A stretch of 64,000 bases of DNA from Eubacterium plexicaudatum ASF492 (lineage in GTDB: Bacteria; Bacillota; Clostridia; Lachnospirales; Lachnospiraceae), in NCBI RefSeq assembly GCF_000364225.2, contig NZ_AQFT02000001.1:2170001-2234000 (forward strand). The letters run 5' to 3'. Under the pieces are notes generated by a model. It was not told the origin of the DNA. It worked only from the letters and a program-made list of their open reading frames with translations, and searched no databases. Of the stretch, positions 40,651 through 49,328 are shown in pieces. Position 1 is the first letter of the stretch. Each line of letters starts with the position of its first letter. The position numbers and the translations under genes are program-made.

Positions 40651-42006
40651 TTATTTCAGCGCGTCCCGGATATCATGCAGTCCGGTCTGTGTTGTAATTA
40701 AAATAACGGTATCTCCCACCCGGATGACCGACTGGCCTTTTGCAATTGTCGTTTTTCCCTGATGTGTGATACAGCCGATAATCATATTTTTCTTTAAATT
40801 CAATTCTGTCAGCGGAACACCGACAATCGGAGACGGCTCGTTTATGACAAATTCCAGCGCCTCCACACGGTTATCATTTAAGCGATACATCGTTTCGATA
40901 TTGCTGCCAAGCGAATTTTTCATCGCACGGACATACTGAATGATATTAACCGCCGTGATATATTTCGGATAAATAATGCTGCCCAAATCCAGCTTTTCAA
41001 TAATATCATCATAAGAAACCCGATGTACTCTCGTAATCAGCTTTGCTCCGGAAAGACTTTTTGCAAACAGCGTCAGCATAATATTTTCTTCATCAAAGTT
41101 CGTATTCGCAACAAATGTTTCCGTTTCCAGCAGACCTTCTTCCAGCAATACGTCTTTTTCCGTAGCGTCTCCGCATATAACCATTGCTTTTGGCAGCATT
41201 TCATTTAAAAACTCACAGCGGTCGGTGTCGCGCTCAATAATTTTTACTTTCAACCCCATCTGCAGCAGCTGCTTCGCCAGATAGATCGAAGTTCTGCCGC
41301 CGCCGATAATCATCGCGTCTCTGGCCGATGCCGTCGGTTTCCCAAGCTTTTTAAAAAATTCAATCATTTTCAGCTGCGTACTTACAATCGTAATGTCGTC
41401 TTTGACCTGCATCTGAAAGTTACCATCCGGTATTATTACCTGTTCGCCCCGCTCCACAATCGGAATAAGCACATCACACCGCAGTTTTCCCGGCAGTTCC
41501 TTAAGCTTCATCCCGCATAACAGGCTGCTTTCTTCAATCCGGTAAACGACAAGCTCCACACGGCTTTTTGCAAACGTATCCACTTTCTGTGCAAACGGAA
41601 ATTTCAACGTACGTGCCATTTCCCTTGCAGCCGCAAGCTGTGGATTAATAATCATGGAAAGGCCCAGCTTTTCTTTAATAAACGCAATCTCTTCGCTGTA
41701 CACCGGATTGCTGACCCGTGCAATCGTATTACATCCGCCGGATTTTTTTGCAATCAGGCAGCACAGCAGATTCAGCTCATCCGATCCTGTCACGGCCACA
41801 ATCAAATCGGCCTGATCTACGCCGGCTTCCGACTGAATCTGAAAACTGGCACCGTTACCAACGATGCCAAGCGCATCACAGGATACAGAGACGCTCTCCA
41901 CAAGCTGCCTCCTTGTATCTATGACGGTAATATCATGCCCTTCCGAGCTTAACTGTTCTGCAAGCGCGGCGCCTACATTGCCGCAACCTACAATAATGAT
42001 CTTCAT
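40651..42006 (-). CDS. trkA: Trk potassium uptake regulatory subunit TrkA
   Basis: A 451-residue peripheral protein with two RCK units. The first NAD-binding loop is VGCGNVGAALAEQL (residues ~5-18) and the second IGGGRTSIYLAKQL (~232-245); each is followed by a TrkA_C region. The double-length form is typical of TrkA paired with TrkH. It lies between a HAD phosphatase gene (15 bases upstream) and trkH (30 bases downstream). Confidence 0.95.
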   Translation of the reverse strand: MKIIIVGCGNVGAALAEQLSSEGHDITVIDTRRQLVESVSVSCDALGIVGNGASFQIQSEAGVDQADLIVAVTGSDELNLLCCLIAKKSGGCNTIARVSNPVYSEEIAFIKEKLGLSMIINPQLAAAREMARTLKFPFAQKVDTFAKSRVELVVYRIEESSLLCGMKLKELPGKLRCDVLIPIVERGEQVIIPDGNFQMQVKDDITIVSTQLKMIEFFKKLGKPTASARDAMIIGGGRTSIYLAKQLLQMGLKVKIIERDTDRCEFLNEMLPKAMVICGDATEKDVLLEEGLLETETFVANTNFDEENIMLTLFAKSLSGAKLITRVHRVSYDDIIEKLDLGSIIYPKYITAVNIIQYVRAMKNSLGSNIETMYRLNDNRVEALEFVINEPSPIVGVPLTELNLKKNMIIGCITHQGKTTIAKGQSVIRVGDTVILITTQTGLHDIRDALK

Positions 42007-42021
42007 AATAAGTGCTCCTGT

Positions 42022-42804
42022 CTAACATAATCCAAAATGTTCCAGTGCATGGTAAATACCGTCTTCATGCAGCGCATCCGTTACATAATCTGCGCTCTGC
42101 TTCGCCAGATCGGTGCCATTTCCCATCGCAATACTGCATCCGGCCGCTTCAAACATCGGCAGATCATTGGCGCTGTCGCCAAACGCATAGGAATCTGCTG
42201 CCGGAATATCTAACATCTCACACACTTTTAAAATGCCCGTTCCTTTGGAACAGCCTTTCGGCACAACTTCCATAACGGGAATTTCATGCATGATAATTTC
42301 GTAATCTTTTTCCAGATATGGTTTTACCACCTCCATATCCGCATGTTCCGTCGTGCAGGAAAACTTACTCACTTCCCAGTCGTTTTCACTGCCTGTCACC
42401 GGTACAAGATCACTGCCAAGTTCTTTTTTCAGCCGCACGGTATAAAGGTCATTGACGAAATCATCCGGGTCCGCATACAGTTTATACCGCCCTTCCATAA
42501 TGACCGAAACATGATTGGCTTTCAAAAAATCAACCGTCCTCCTGATCAGATCCTGTTCCAGTTTTTTATAAAACACGACTTCATCATGAAACTCAATCAT
42601 CGTCCCGCATCCACTTACAATTCCATCAAATCCAATGTCTAAAATCACCGGATTGTGCACAAACGCACGGCTCCTTCCCGTACACAAAAATGCATAATTC
42701 CCTTTTTGCCGAAGCTTATGAATGCCTTCTATCGTACTTCTGGGAATAAAATTTTCATGGTCCAGTATCGTCCCGTCAATATCAAAAAAAACTGCTTTTT
42801 TCAT
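42022..42804 (-). CDS. Cof-type HAD-IIB family sugar phosphatase
   Basis: A 260-residue HAD hydrolase of the Cof/IIB type. Motif I is FFDIDGTILD, motif II LCTGRS, and motif III/IV AFGDSANDLPMFEAAG, with a C2 cap between. Such enzymes dephosphorylate sugar phosphates or nucleotides; the substrate cannot be told. It lies 20 bases after telA and 15 bases before trkA in one minus-strand run. Confidence 0.93.
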   Translation of the reverse strand: MKKAVFFDIDGTILDHENFIPRSTIEGIHKLRQKGNYAFLCTGRSRAFVHNPVILDIGFDGIVSGCGTMIEFHDEVVFYKKLEQDLIRRTVDFLKANHVSVIMEGRYKLYADPDDFVNDLYTVRLKKELGSDLVPVTGSENDWEVSKFSCTTEHADMEVVKPYLEKDYEIIMHEIPVMEVVPKGCSKGTGILKVCEMLDIPAADSYAFGDSANDLPMFEAAGCSIAMGNGTDLAKQSADYVTDALHEDGIYHALEHFGLC

Positions 42805-42824
42805 GTTCCACCTGCTCCTGCCCG

Positions 42825-43970
42825 TTAAATACGTGAAATTTCGAGCATTTTACGCTTAAGCTGATTCTCCATGTCGATCAGCTCCGCTTCTGCCGCCCGC
42901 CGCTTCTCACGGCCTTCGTTCTGAATCTTCATAACCTCATCCAGCGTCGTAATGAGCGTTTCGTTTGTATGCTTGAGTGTTTCCAGATCGACAATACCGC
43001 GTTCCGACTCTTTTGCGCTTTCAATCGTCGCCATTTTTAAAGCATCCGCATTTTTCCTTAACAGTGCGTTTGTCATATCCGTCACTTCCCGCTGCGCTCT
43101 TGCGGCCTGTGCGGAATGTTCCACACCGATTGCAATAACCATCTGGCTCTTCCACAAAGGTATCGTATTGACAATTGTCGACTGGATTTTTTCCGCCATC
43201 AGCGTGTCCGCATTCTGTACCATACGAATCTGCGGCGCGGTCTGTACGGATACCGTACGCGTCAGTTCCAGATCATATAGTTTCTTTTCAAACCGTTCGC
43301 ATAAGTCGGACAGATCTCTGGCTTCCTGCGCATCTTCCGGCAGTCCGCTCTCCCGGGCCTTTTGCTGCAGAAGAGGCAGCTCTTTTGTACGCACCTCCTG
43401 CAACTTTTTTTTGCCTGCAAGAATGTACATCGTAAGCTCCTTAAAATATACCAGATTCATCTCGTACATCCGGTCCAGAACATCAATGTCTTTCATCAGC
43501 TGTATCTGATGATTTTCCAGCGTTTTTACTATCTGATTGACATTCGTCTCCACTTTATTGTATTTTGCCTTCATCATGGAAACTTTGTTTTCGCCTTTTT
43601 TCAAAAATCCGAAAATGCCTTTTGACTCTTCTTCCGCATCAAAGCTTTTCAGCTCCGCTACAAGCGACGCAATCATATTGCCGACTTCGCCCATATCTTT
43701 CGTGCGTACGTTATTCAGCGCCCGCTCCGAAAAATCCGCCAGCTTCTTCTGCGTTCCGACTCCATAATGCAGCACCGCACCGGAATTACGCAGGTCAATC
43801 TGCTCCGCAAAAGCATCGACCTGCTGACGTTCCTCCGATGTCAGCATCGAATCATTTAGCATCTCCTTTTTCTCCGGTTCCGGTACCGGCTGTTTCTCCT
43901 GTTCCTGCGGCGCCGCGTCAAATACGAGCGTCGGCGTTTTTTCTTTAAAATCTTCAAATCGATCTGTCAC
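42825..43970 (-). CDS. telA: Toxic anion resistance protein (TelA family)
   Basis: A 381-residue TelA/KlaA family protein (PF05816), mostly helical with several coiled-coil stretches. Family features include VDAFAEQIDLRN, LPLWKSQMVIAIGV and the late EDLETLKHTNETLI-like helix. The family was named for tellurite resistance but chromosomal copies probably serve envelope stress. It lies 16 bases after xpaC, the partner gene in most Firmicutes. Cytoplasmic by sequence. Confidence 0.92.
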   Translation of the reverse strand: MTDRFEDFKEKTPTLVFDAAPQEQEKQPVPEPEKKEMLNDSMLTSEERQQVDAFAEQIDLRNSGAVLHYGVGTQKKLADFSERALNNVRTKDMGEVGNMIASLVAELKSFDAEEESKGIFGFLKKGENKVSMMKAKYNKVETNVNQIVKTLENHQIQLMKDIDVLDRMYEMNLVYFKELTMYILAGKKKLQEVRTKELPLLQQKARESGLPEDAQEARDLSDLCERFEKKLYDLELTRTVSVQTAPQIRMVQNADTLMAEKIQSTIVNTIPLWKSQMVIAIGVEHSAQAARAQREVTDMTNALLRKNADALKMATIESAKESERGIVDLETLKHTNETLITTLDEVMKIQNEGREKRRAAEAELIDMENQLKRKMLEISRI

Positions 43971-43986
43971 TGTTTTTCCTCCTGTA

Positions 43987-45231
43987 TTACAGCTTAAAAT
44001 CTTTTTCTCCTGTCAGCCCTTCCTGTGCCATCATTGTCTTCATTACGGAAATATCGGATGAAATATCCCACGCCGTATCTTCGAACAGCCCGTCCAACAG
44101 CTTTTCAAACGCAATGTTAATCGTATCGAGCGTATCTTCTATTTCCTTTTTGGTAGCCGTTATATTTTCCCCGGCGATTTGCTGCCTGTCCAGATCAATA
44201 TAGGCATGCAGCAGCTTTGTCGTCGTCGGCAGGTAATAATTCATAAATTTGTTCAGATCATCCGCACTCTCCGGCACTTTTTCCACCTGCTCGAAAATAC
44301 GCCGCATAATAGATTCCAGACGGGAGAGTTTATAGCGCATCTCCTGTCCCCGGATTTTCTCATTGCACTCATGTACCATACGAATATAGGCATTGCCGTC
44401 TTCCAGAATCTTTTTTGTCTGCGCATCATAGCGATGCGAAGCACGCTCCCGGTCCGTCTGCCCGTCGTCTGCGGCCCGCGCGGCCTCCCGTGCCTGCTGC
44501 GCTTCCCGTGCTCTGTCCTGCTCAATCTGTAAATACTGCCGGTAGACATCCTGCGTCAGCATAAACGTCGTCTGCTTCTGATCCAGACGTCCCTGTGGAA
44601 ACATATGTTTTTTCATCATTTTTCGCAGATCACGCAGCACATCGTCTTTGTGCCGTCCGGTCTGTATGGCCAGCTCTTCAATTGCGATGTATCCTCTTTC
44701 TCCGATCAGTCTGGCATAGTGATAAAAACGGTTTACAAGACCGATCTTACGGCTGCCGCGTACGATATCCGTAATGCCCAGTGCGGTCAGCAGCGTAAAA
44801 ACGACCGCAAATGCCACATAACCCATTCCGCCCTGTGAAAACGACAGAATCGTCATAAATAACGCCGTAATTCCAAAACCGCTTGTCGCCAGAATTCCCC
44901 ACGCCAGCTGAATCGGGCCTAAAATACGACCTGTCGGATTTTTCGCAACGGACGCCGGAAGCGTTGTCTTTTCCTTTTTTTCGTCCCGTTTATGTAAATA
45001 TTGTGAATAATTGTATTCTGCCTGTCCTTTTTTCGTATAAAAAGTTTTTGCGTATTGGTGTGTCGGATTGCCGTATGACCCTTTTACCGCTTCCTGACGT
45101 ACCTGGCGTGCTACACGGTTAACCGTATGCATCACATTTTCGCTCAGACCGCTGTAATCATTCCGATTGACCGCATCCGCAACCGCATCCAGAATATCCC
45201 CACCGGCATTGCATATATCTTTTATGTCCAT
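43987..45231 (-). CDS. XpaC family (5-bromo-4-chloroindolyl phosphate hydrolysis) protein
   Basis: A 414-residue protein with two close membrane helices (about residues 100-145) and a long helical cytoplasmic region. The IGERGYIAIEELAIQTGR segment resembles a winged-helix/proteasome-component type module. XpaC and TelA are usually encoded together; the enzymatic name is historical. ATG 45231 follows AGGTGG and is preferred over 45324, which would run through the predicted promoter. The gene is 16 bases before telA. Confidence 0.85.
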   Translation of the reverse strand: MDIKDICNAGGDILDAVADAVNRNDYSGLSENVMHTVNRVARQVRQEAVKGSYGNPTHQYAKTFYTKKGQAEYNYSQYLHKRDEKKEKTTLPASVAKNPTGRILGPIQLAWGILATSGFGITALFMTILSFSQGGMGYVAFAVVFTLLTALGITDIVRGSRKIGLVNRFYHYARLIGERGYIAIEELAIQTGRHKDDVLRDLRKMMKKHMFPQGRLDQKQTTFMLTQDVYRQYLQIEQDRAREAQQAREAARAADDGQTDRERASHRYDAQTKKILEDGNAYIRMVHECNEKIRGQEMRYKLSRLESIMRRIFEQVEKVPESADDLNKFMNYYLPTTTKLLHAYIDLDRQQIAGENITATKKEIEDTLDTINIAFEKLLDGLFEDTAWDISSDISVMKTMMAQEGLTGEKDFKL

Positions 45232-45299
45232 TATGCCACCTGTCCCTTTTGCCTGTTTTCGGTTATTGAGTTCTAATCTGATTATGATTTCTACAATTA

Positions 45300-45482
45300 T
45301 TATATTATAATAGAGACGGAGCAATTCTTCAATAGGTTTTTATCTCTTCTTTTGGAATGATCTGTAGGAGCAATCGGAAGTGCAATTTTTTGATCTACCC
45401 TCGACGCATGTTTTCGGGAATACGGCCCTACCCCGATCATAACGGCAAAAAATAAAATCAAAAACAGAACTTTCACAAACAT
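45300..45482 (-). CDS. Possible small single-helix membrane peptide
   Basis: A 60-residue frame with a perfect GAGGAGG ribosome binding site, an N-terminal hydrophobic helix (FVKVLFLILFFAVMIGVG) and a basic tail. Its 3' end overlaps the xpaC promoter, which weakens the case. No family is recognised. The strong start region makes translation plausible. Confidence 0.4.
   Translation of the reverse strand: MFVKVLFLILFFAVMIGVGPYSRKHASRVDQKIALPIAPTDHSKRRDKNLLKNCSVSIII
45304..45332 (-). promoter_or_regulatory. Sigma-A type promoter for xpaC-telA
   Basis: On the minus strand TTGAAG (45327-45332), 17 bases, TATAAT (45304-45309), about 70 bases before the xpaC start. Confidence 0.65.
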
Positions 45483-45501
45483 TTTATTCCTCCTCAAAAC
45501 C

Positions 45502-45552
45502 TTGGCGTGTCTGAAAATGAGGTGCTATCCCCTCCATTTTCAGACACGCCAA
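45502..45552. repeat. Near-perfect 18-bp inverted repeat between transcripts
   Basis: TTGGCGTGTCTGAAAATG (45502-45519) and its exact complement (45535-45552) are separated by 15 bases, some of which can extend the stem with a bulge. Neither side carries a T-run, so it is not a standard terminator. It may be a dispersed repeat (REP-like) or an RNA-processing site. Confidence 0.6.
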
Positions 45553-45593
45553 ATCATATCCGTACCGCACACCGGTCCGTTTCTTATACAACG

Positions 45594-46430
45594 TTATGCG
45601 GACTGCTCCGCCTTTTCCTGCGGTCCGAATGAAACAAGCTTCTGCGCATTTTGCCCAAGTATTTTCTGCAGCTGCGCACGGTCTTTTACAAGCTTTCGGA
45701 CATGAGCCAGTGATTCGGCCTGCCCACTCCACGGACTGTCCGTTGCAAACAGAATTTTATCCGCACCGTGTTTGTTTAATATTTTCAAAAATATCTCATC
45801 TTCGATTACGCCGGAAATATTTGCCATATCCAGATACACATCCCGACCGGCAATCCGCCGCTCCACGTCATCCCACAGCCGGAATCCGCCGTAATGCGCC
45901 AGTACCAGCTTCTTCGGCCTGACTTCATCCAGTACTTTGCAGATGCTGTCAATCGTACAGCGTACATGGTCCGGATAGCCGATATCAATGCCGGCATGTA
46001 CCACGGTCGTCAGATCCAGCTGGGATGCATAGTCCAGAATACGCATGTAGCGGATATCGTCAAAATAAGTATTCTGATAATCCGGATGCAGCTTAATCCC
46101 CTGCAGACCAAGCGATTTTATGTGCATCAGCTGCTTTTTGTAATCCGGACTGTCCGGATGAATCCCTCCAAACGACAGCAGACGCACGTCCTTCCCTTTG
46201 TATTTTTCATTTAATGCGGCGGCAAAATGATTGACCGTATCAAACTGTTCCGCCGCCGTGACAACCGGCAGAATAATTGATACATCCACACCGGCTTTTT
46301 TCATAGATGCCACAAGGCAATCTTCCCTGCCATCCGCATATGCCTTCACGCCTGCCTGTGCTTCCAGTTTTTGAATCGTCTTCACCGCTATTTTTTCCGG
46401 AAAAATATGTGTATGGAAATCCACAATCAT
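45594..46430 (-). CDS. Amidohydrolase family protein (PF04909 type)
   Basis: A 278-residue TIM-barrel hydrolase. Metal ligands are suggested by DFHTHIFPE at the N-terminus, HPDYQN, HAGIDIGYPDH (about residue 150), LAHYGG and the late TDSPWSGQ. The nearest described groups are decarboxylases and amidohydrolases of aromatic compounds. It follows the paaK-iorA-iorB-ACT genes by about 40 bases and so may act on an aromatic acid in the same pathway (inference). Confidence 0.85.
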   Translation of the reverse strand: MIVDFHTHIFPEKIAVKTIQKLEAQAGVKAYADGREDCLVASMKKAGVDVSIILPVVTAAEQFDTVNHFAAALNEKYKGKDVRLLSFGGIHPDSPDYKKQLMHIKSLGLQGIKLHPDYQNTYFDDIRYMRILDYASQLDLTTVVHAGIDIGYPDHVRCTIDSICKVLDEVRPKKLVLAHYGGFRLWDDVERRIAGRDVYLDMANISGVIEDEIFLKILNKHGADKILFATDSPWSGQAESLAHVRKLVKDRAQLQKILGQNAQKLVSFGPQEKAEQSA

Positions 46431-46468
46431 TTTCTGACTCTCCTGTCCATCCTTGTGTTCGCAGCCGT

Positions 46469-46903
46469 CTATCGGAAAATACGCGTAATATCTTCCTGCC
46501 CGTACAGCTTTACATCTTTGCTCTTAAGCAGCTCTGCCGCCTGATCGCCGTTGGAAATCTTACATATAATAGAAGCATCGTCTTCTTTATTTGACAATGC
46601 ATACATATATTCCACATTCAGCCCGGCTGCGCATACATGACTTAATATTTCCTGCAAACTGCCTACGTGATGGGAAAGCTTCACAGCCAGCACATCCGAC
46701 AGCATTGCCGAAAAACCGTTTTCTTTCAATGCGGCCTGTCCTGCCTGCGGGTTGTTTGTAATCATGCGAAGCAGGCCGTACTCGCTCGTATCCGCAAGGC
46801 TTAATGAAATCACACTGACCTGTTCTTTTTTCAGCACATCGAGCACTTCGCCCAGACGCCCTTCTTTATTTTCGATAAAAACCGACAACTGCTTAATAAA
46901 CAT
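46469..46903 (-). CDS. Tandem ACT-domain protein
   Basis: A 144-residue protein made of two ACT domains (about 1-68 and 70-142) and nothing else. The start FIKQLSVFIENKEGRL and the second repeat SHHVGSLQEILSHVCAAGLN are typical. Such proteins are commonly found beside paaK and iorAB and are thought to sense aromatic amino acids or acids. ATG 46903 follows GGAGGG; an upstream in-frame start at 46915 lies inside this site. Confidence 0.88.
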   Translation of the reverse strand: MFIKQLSVFIENKEGRLGEVLDVLKKEQVSVISLSLADTSEYGLLRMITNNPQAGQAALKENGFSAMLSDVLAVKLSHHVGSLQEILSHVCAAGLNVEYMYALSNKEDDASIICKISNGDQAAELLKSKDVKLYGQEDITRIFR

Positions 46904-46946
46904 CGTTCCCTCCATTCCGCCGTTTTATACATAGCTGTTTGATTCT

Positions 46947-47513
46947 TTATGATTCATAGCCGGCTAAAAAAGCTTTCCGATTGATCTCCACTGTCTTTGG
47001 CGGTACGGTCTTTTCAATAACACGAATCCATGCTTCTTTTGAAAAATCCATATGTTTTGCCGCCATGCCAAGTACGATAATATTAAATACTTTGGCGTTT
47101 CCAAGCTTTTTCGCTTCTTCCATCGCATTGATCTTATATACGGTATGTTCTTTTTCCAGATTTTCCACAATGTTTTCCGGATACTGCGCAGCGCCTGTGA
47201 CAACCGTAATCGGCTCAATGCGCTGATCGTTGATAATTAAAACGCCGTCCTTTTTCAAAAAATGTGCATAACGCAGCGCTTCTAATTTTTCAAACGCGAT
47301 CAGCACGTCTGCCTGCCCCTGTTCTACAATCGGCTCGGCTACTTTTTCTCCGTAGCGCACAAATGTCACAACGCTTCCGCCTCTTTGCGCCATTCCGTGT
47401 ACTTCCGATAATTTTATATCGTATCCGGCGTCTAATGTAATGCCGCCCAAAATACGGCTGGTAAGTAACGTTCCCTGTCCGCCAACGCCTACAATCATGA
47501 TATTCTTCGTCAT
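46947..47513 (-). CDS. iorB: Indolepyruvate ferredoxin oxidoreductase, beta subunit
   Basis: A 188-residue gamma-type POR domain subunit. The start IMIVGVGGQGTLLTSR and the segment EVHGMAQRGGSVVTFVRYG are diagnostic. With IorA it converts aryl-pyruvates from aromatic amino acids to aryl-acetyl-CoA with ferredoxin reduction. ATG 47513 follows GGGAGG. It lies 16 bases after iorA. Confidence 0.94.
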   Translation of the reverse strand: MTKNIMIVGVGGQGTLLTSRILGGITLDAGYDIKLSEVHGMAQRGGSVVTFVRYGEKVAEPIVEQGQADVLIAFEKLEALRYAHFLKKDGVLIINDQRIEPITVVTGAAQYPENIVENLEKEHTVYKINAMEEAKKLGNAKVFNIIVLGMAAKHMDFSKEAWIRVIEKTVPPKTVEINRKAFLAGYES

Positions 47514-47529
47514 AGTTTCCTCCCTCACA

Positions 47530-49266
47530 TTAAGCTCTTACCTGCTCAATCGCATCAAATTTACACAATTGTTCACATAATCCGCAGCCATTGCACATCG
47601 TATCATCTATCGCAATGGTTCCATCTGCTTTTTTTGTCAGCGCCGGGCAGCCTGGCTTTAAGCACATGCCGCATTTTTTACACTTATCTTCCACCGGTCT
47701 GCATTTATATGGAAATACGTTTCCTTTTAACAATACACACGGTGCTTTTGCAATGATAACCGAAACCGCATCCGATGCCGTTTCTTCTTTTATCACGCGC
47801 TCCAGTTCTTTCGTGTCAAACGCATCGACTTTCGTAACGTGTGCAATCCCCATAGATTTACACAATCCGTAAATGTCGATCGCAGGAACCGTTTCGCCTT
47901 TTAATGTTTTTCCTGTTGCAGCGTGATCCTGATGACCGGTCATGCCTGTCGTAGAATTATCCAGAATAATCACCGTTCCGCTGCCCTGGTTGTATACCAT
48001 ATTCATCAGAGAATTAACGCCCGTATGCATAAAAGTGGAATCTCCGATCACCGCTACCCAGTTTTTCATGTATGCTTTTCCTTTTGCCTTTTCCATACCG
48101 TGCAGTGTGGAAATGCTCGCACCCATGCAAATAGTCGTATCAATCACACTTAATGGCGGCACCGCCCCTAACGTATAGCAGCCGATATCTCCTGCCGCAT
48201 GAATGCCAAGACGGTTTAATACGGAAAATACGCTTCTGTGCGGACAGCCCGGACATAAGATTGGCGGTCTTGCAGGAACTTTTGCCGGTTCTTTTGTTTC
48301 GAGCGTTTGTTTTAAGATGCGTTCCCGTATCATATTTGCAGAATACTCACCCTGCACCGTAAACAGCTCTTTTCCGACTGCCGCAATTCCCCAGGACTTC
48401 ACCTGTTCTTCAATCACAGGCTCCAGTTCTTCAAATATGTAAAGTTTATCTACTTTGGACGCAAACTCTTCGATCAGTTTTCTTGGGAGCGGATGCACCA
48501 TGCCCAGTTTTAACACGGAAGCATTCGGACATACTTCTTTCACATACTGGTACGGAATGCCGCTTGTAATAAATCCGATCGATGTATCGTGATATTCCGC
48601 GCGATTTACGGCAAACGTACAGCCGTCTTCTGCCAGCGCTTTCATTCTTTTTTCCACATATACGTGCCGTCCGATTGCATTGGCCGGCATCATAACAAAT
48701 TTTGCAGGATTTCTTTCATATGGTCTGTCTTCCGGTTCCACTCTTTCTTCCTGCGTAACCGTACCCTGTGAATGTGCCAGACGCGTGGTGGTACGTACGA
48801 TCACAGGCGTATCATACGTTTCACTCAGTTCGTAGGCAAATTTCACAAAATCTTTTGCTTCCTGACTGTCCGATGGCTCCAATACCGGCACCATCGCGGC
48901 CCGTGCCACACAGCGGGTATCCTGTTCGTTCTGCGAGCTGTAAAGCCCCGGATCGTCTGCCGCTACCAGAACAAGTCCGCCGTTCACGCCGCTGTAAGAA
49001 ACGGTATAGAGCGGATCACTTGCGACATTGACGCCTACATGTTTCATGGAAGCCATTGCACGTACGCCGCTGATGCTGGCGCCGATCGCAACTTCCATGG
49101 CAACCTTTTCATTTGGAGACCACTCCGCATATATTTCATCATATAAGGCGATATTTTCACTGATTTCCGTACTCGGCGTACCAGGATACGCGGCAGATAC
49201 TTTGACACCTGCTTCGTATGCGCCTCTCGCAATCGCTTCGTTTCCAAGCATTATCTTCTTTTCCAC
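47530..49266 (-). CDS. iorA: Indolepyruvate ferredoxin oxidoreductase, alpha subunit
   Basis: A 578-residue enzyme subunit. The N-terminal pyrimidine-binding region (SAAYPGTPSTEI) is followed by the thiamine diphosphate region (ICMGASISTLHG, GDSTFMHTG) and a C-terminal 2[4Fe-4S] ferredoxin domain with CKKCGMCLKPGCP and CNGCGLCEQLCKF. The length is slightly under the archaeal enzymes. It lies between paaK and iorB in one operon. Oxygen sensitivity fits a strict anaerobe. Confidence 0.95.
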   Translation of the reverse strand: MEKKIMLGNEAIARGAYEAGVKVSAAYPGTPSTEISENIALYDEIYAEWSPNEKVAMEVAIGASISGVRAMASMKHVGVNVASDPLYTVSYSGVNGGLVLVAADDPGLYSSQNEQDTRCVARAAMVPVLEPSDSQEAKDFVKFAYELSETYDTPVIVRTTTRLAHSQGTVTQEERVEPEDRPYERNPAKFVMMPANAIGRHVYVEKRMKALAEDGCTFAVNRAEYHDTSIGFITSGIPYQYVKEVCPNASVLKLGMVHPLPRKLIEEFASKVDKLYIFEELEPVIEEQVKSWGIAAVGKELFTVQGEYSANMIRERILKQTLETKEPAKVPARPPILCPGCPHRSVFSVLNRLGIHAAGDIGCYTLGAVPPLSVIDTTICMGASISTLHGMEKAKGKAYMKNWVAVIGDSTFMHTGVNSLMNMVYNQGSGTVIILDNSTTGMTGHQDHAATGKTLKGETVPAIDIYGLCKSMGIAHVTKVDAFDTKELERVIKEETASDAVSVIIAKAPCVLLKGNVFPYKCRPVEDKCKKCGMCLKPGCPALTKKADGTIAIDDTMCNGCGLCEQLCKFDAIEQVRA

Positions 49267-49328
49267 TGTTTCGTACTTCCTTTCTTCGTTCCTTTTTGAT
49301 TGGTATCCGTTGTTTCTTAATTTATATA

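Noticed and set aside
45484..45732. Minus-strand frame across the 45.5-kb hairpin
   Set aside because: It overlaps the end of the amidohydrolase gene in another frame and encodes the palindrome itself.
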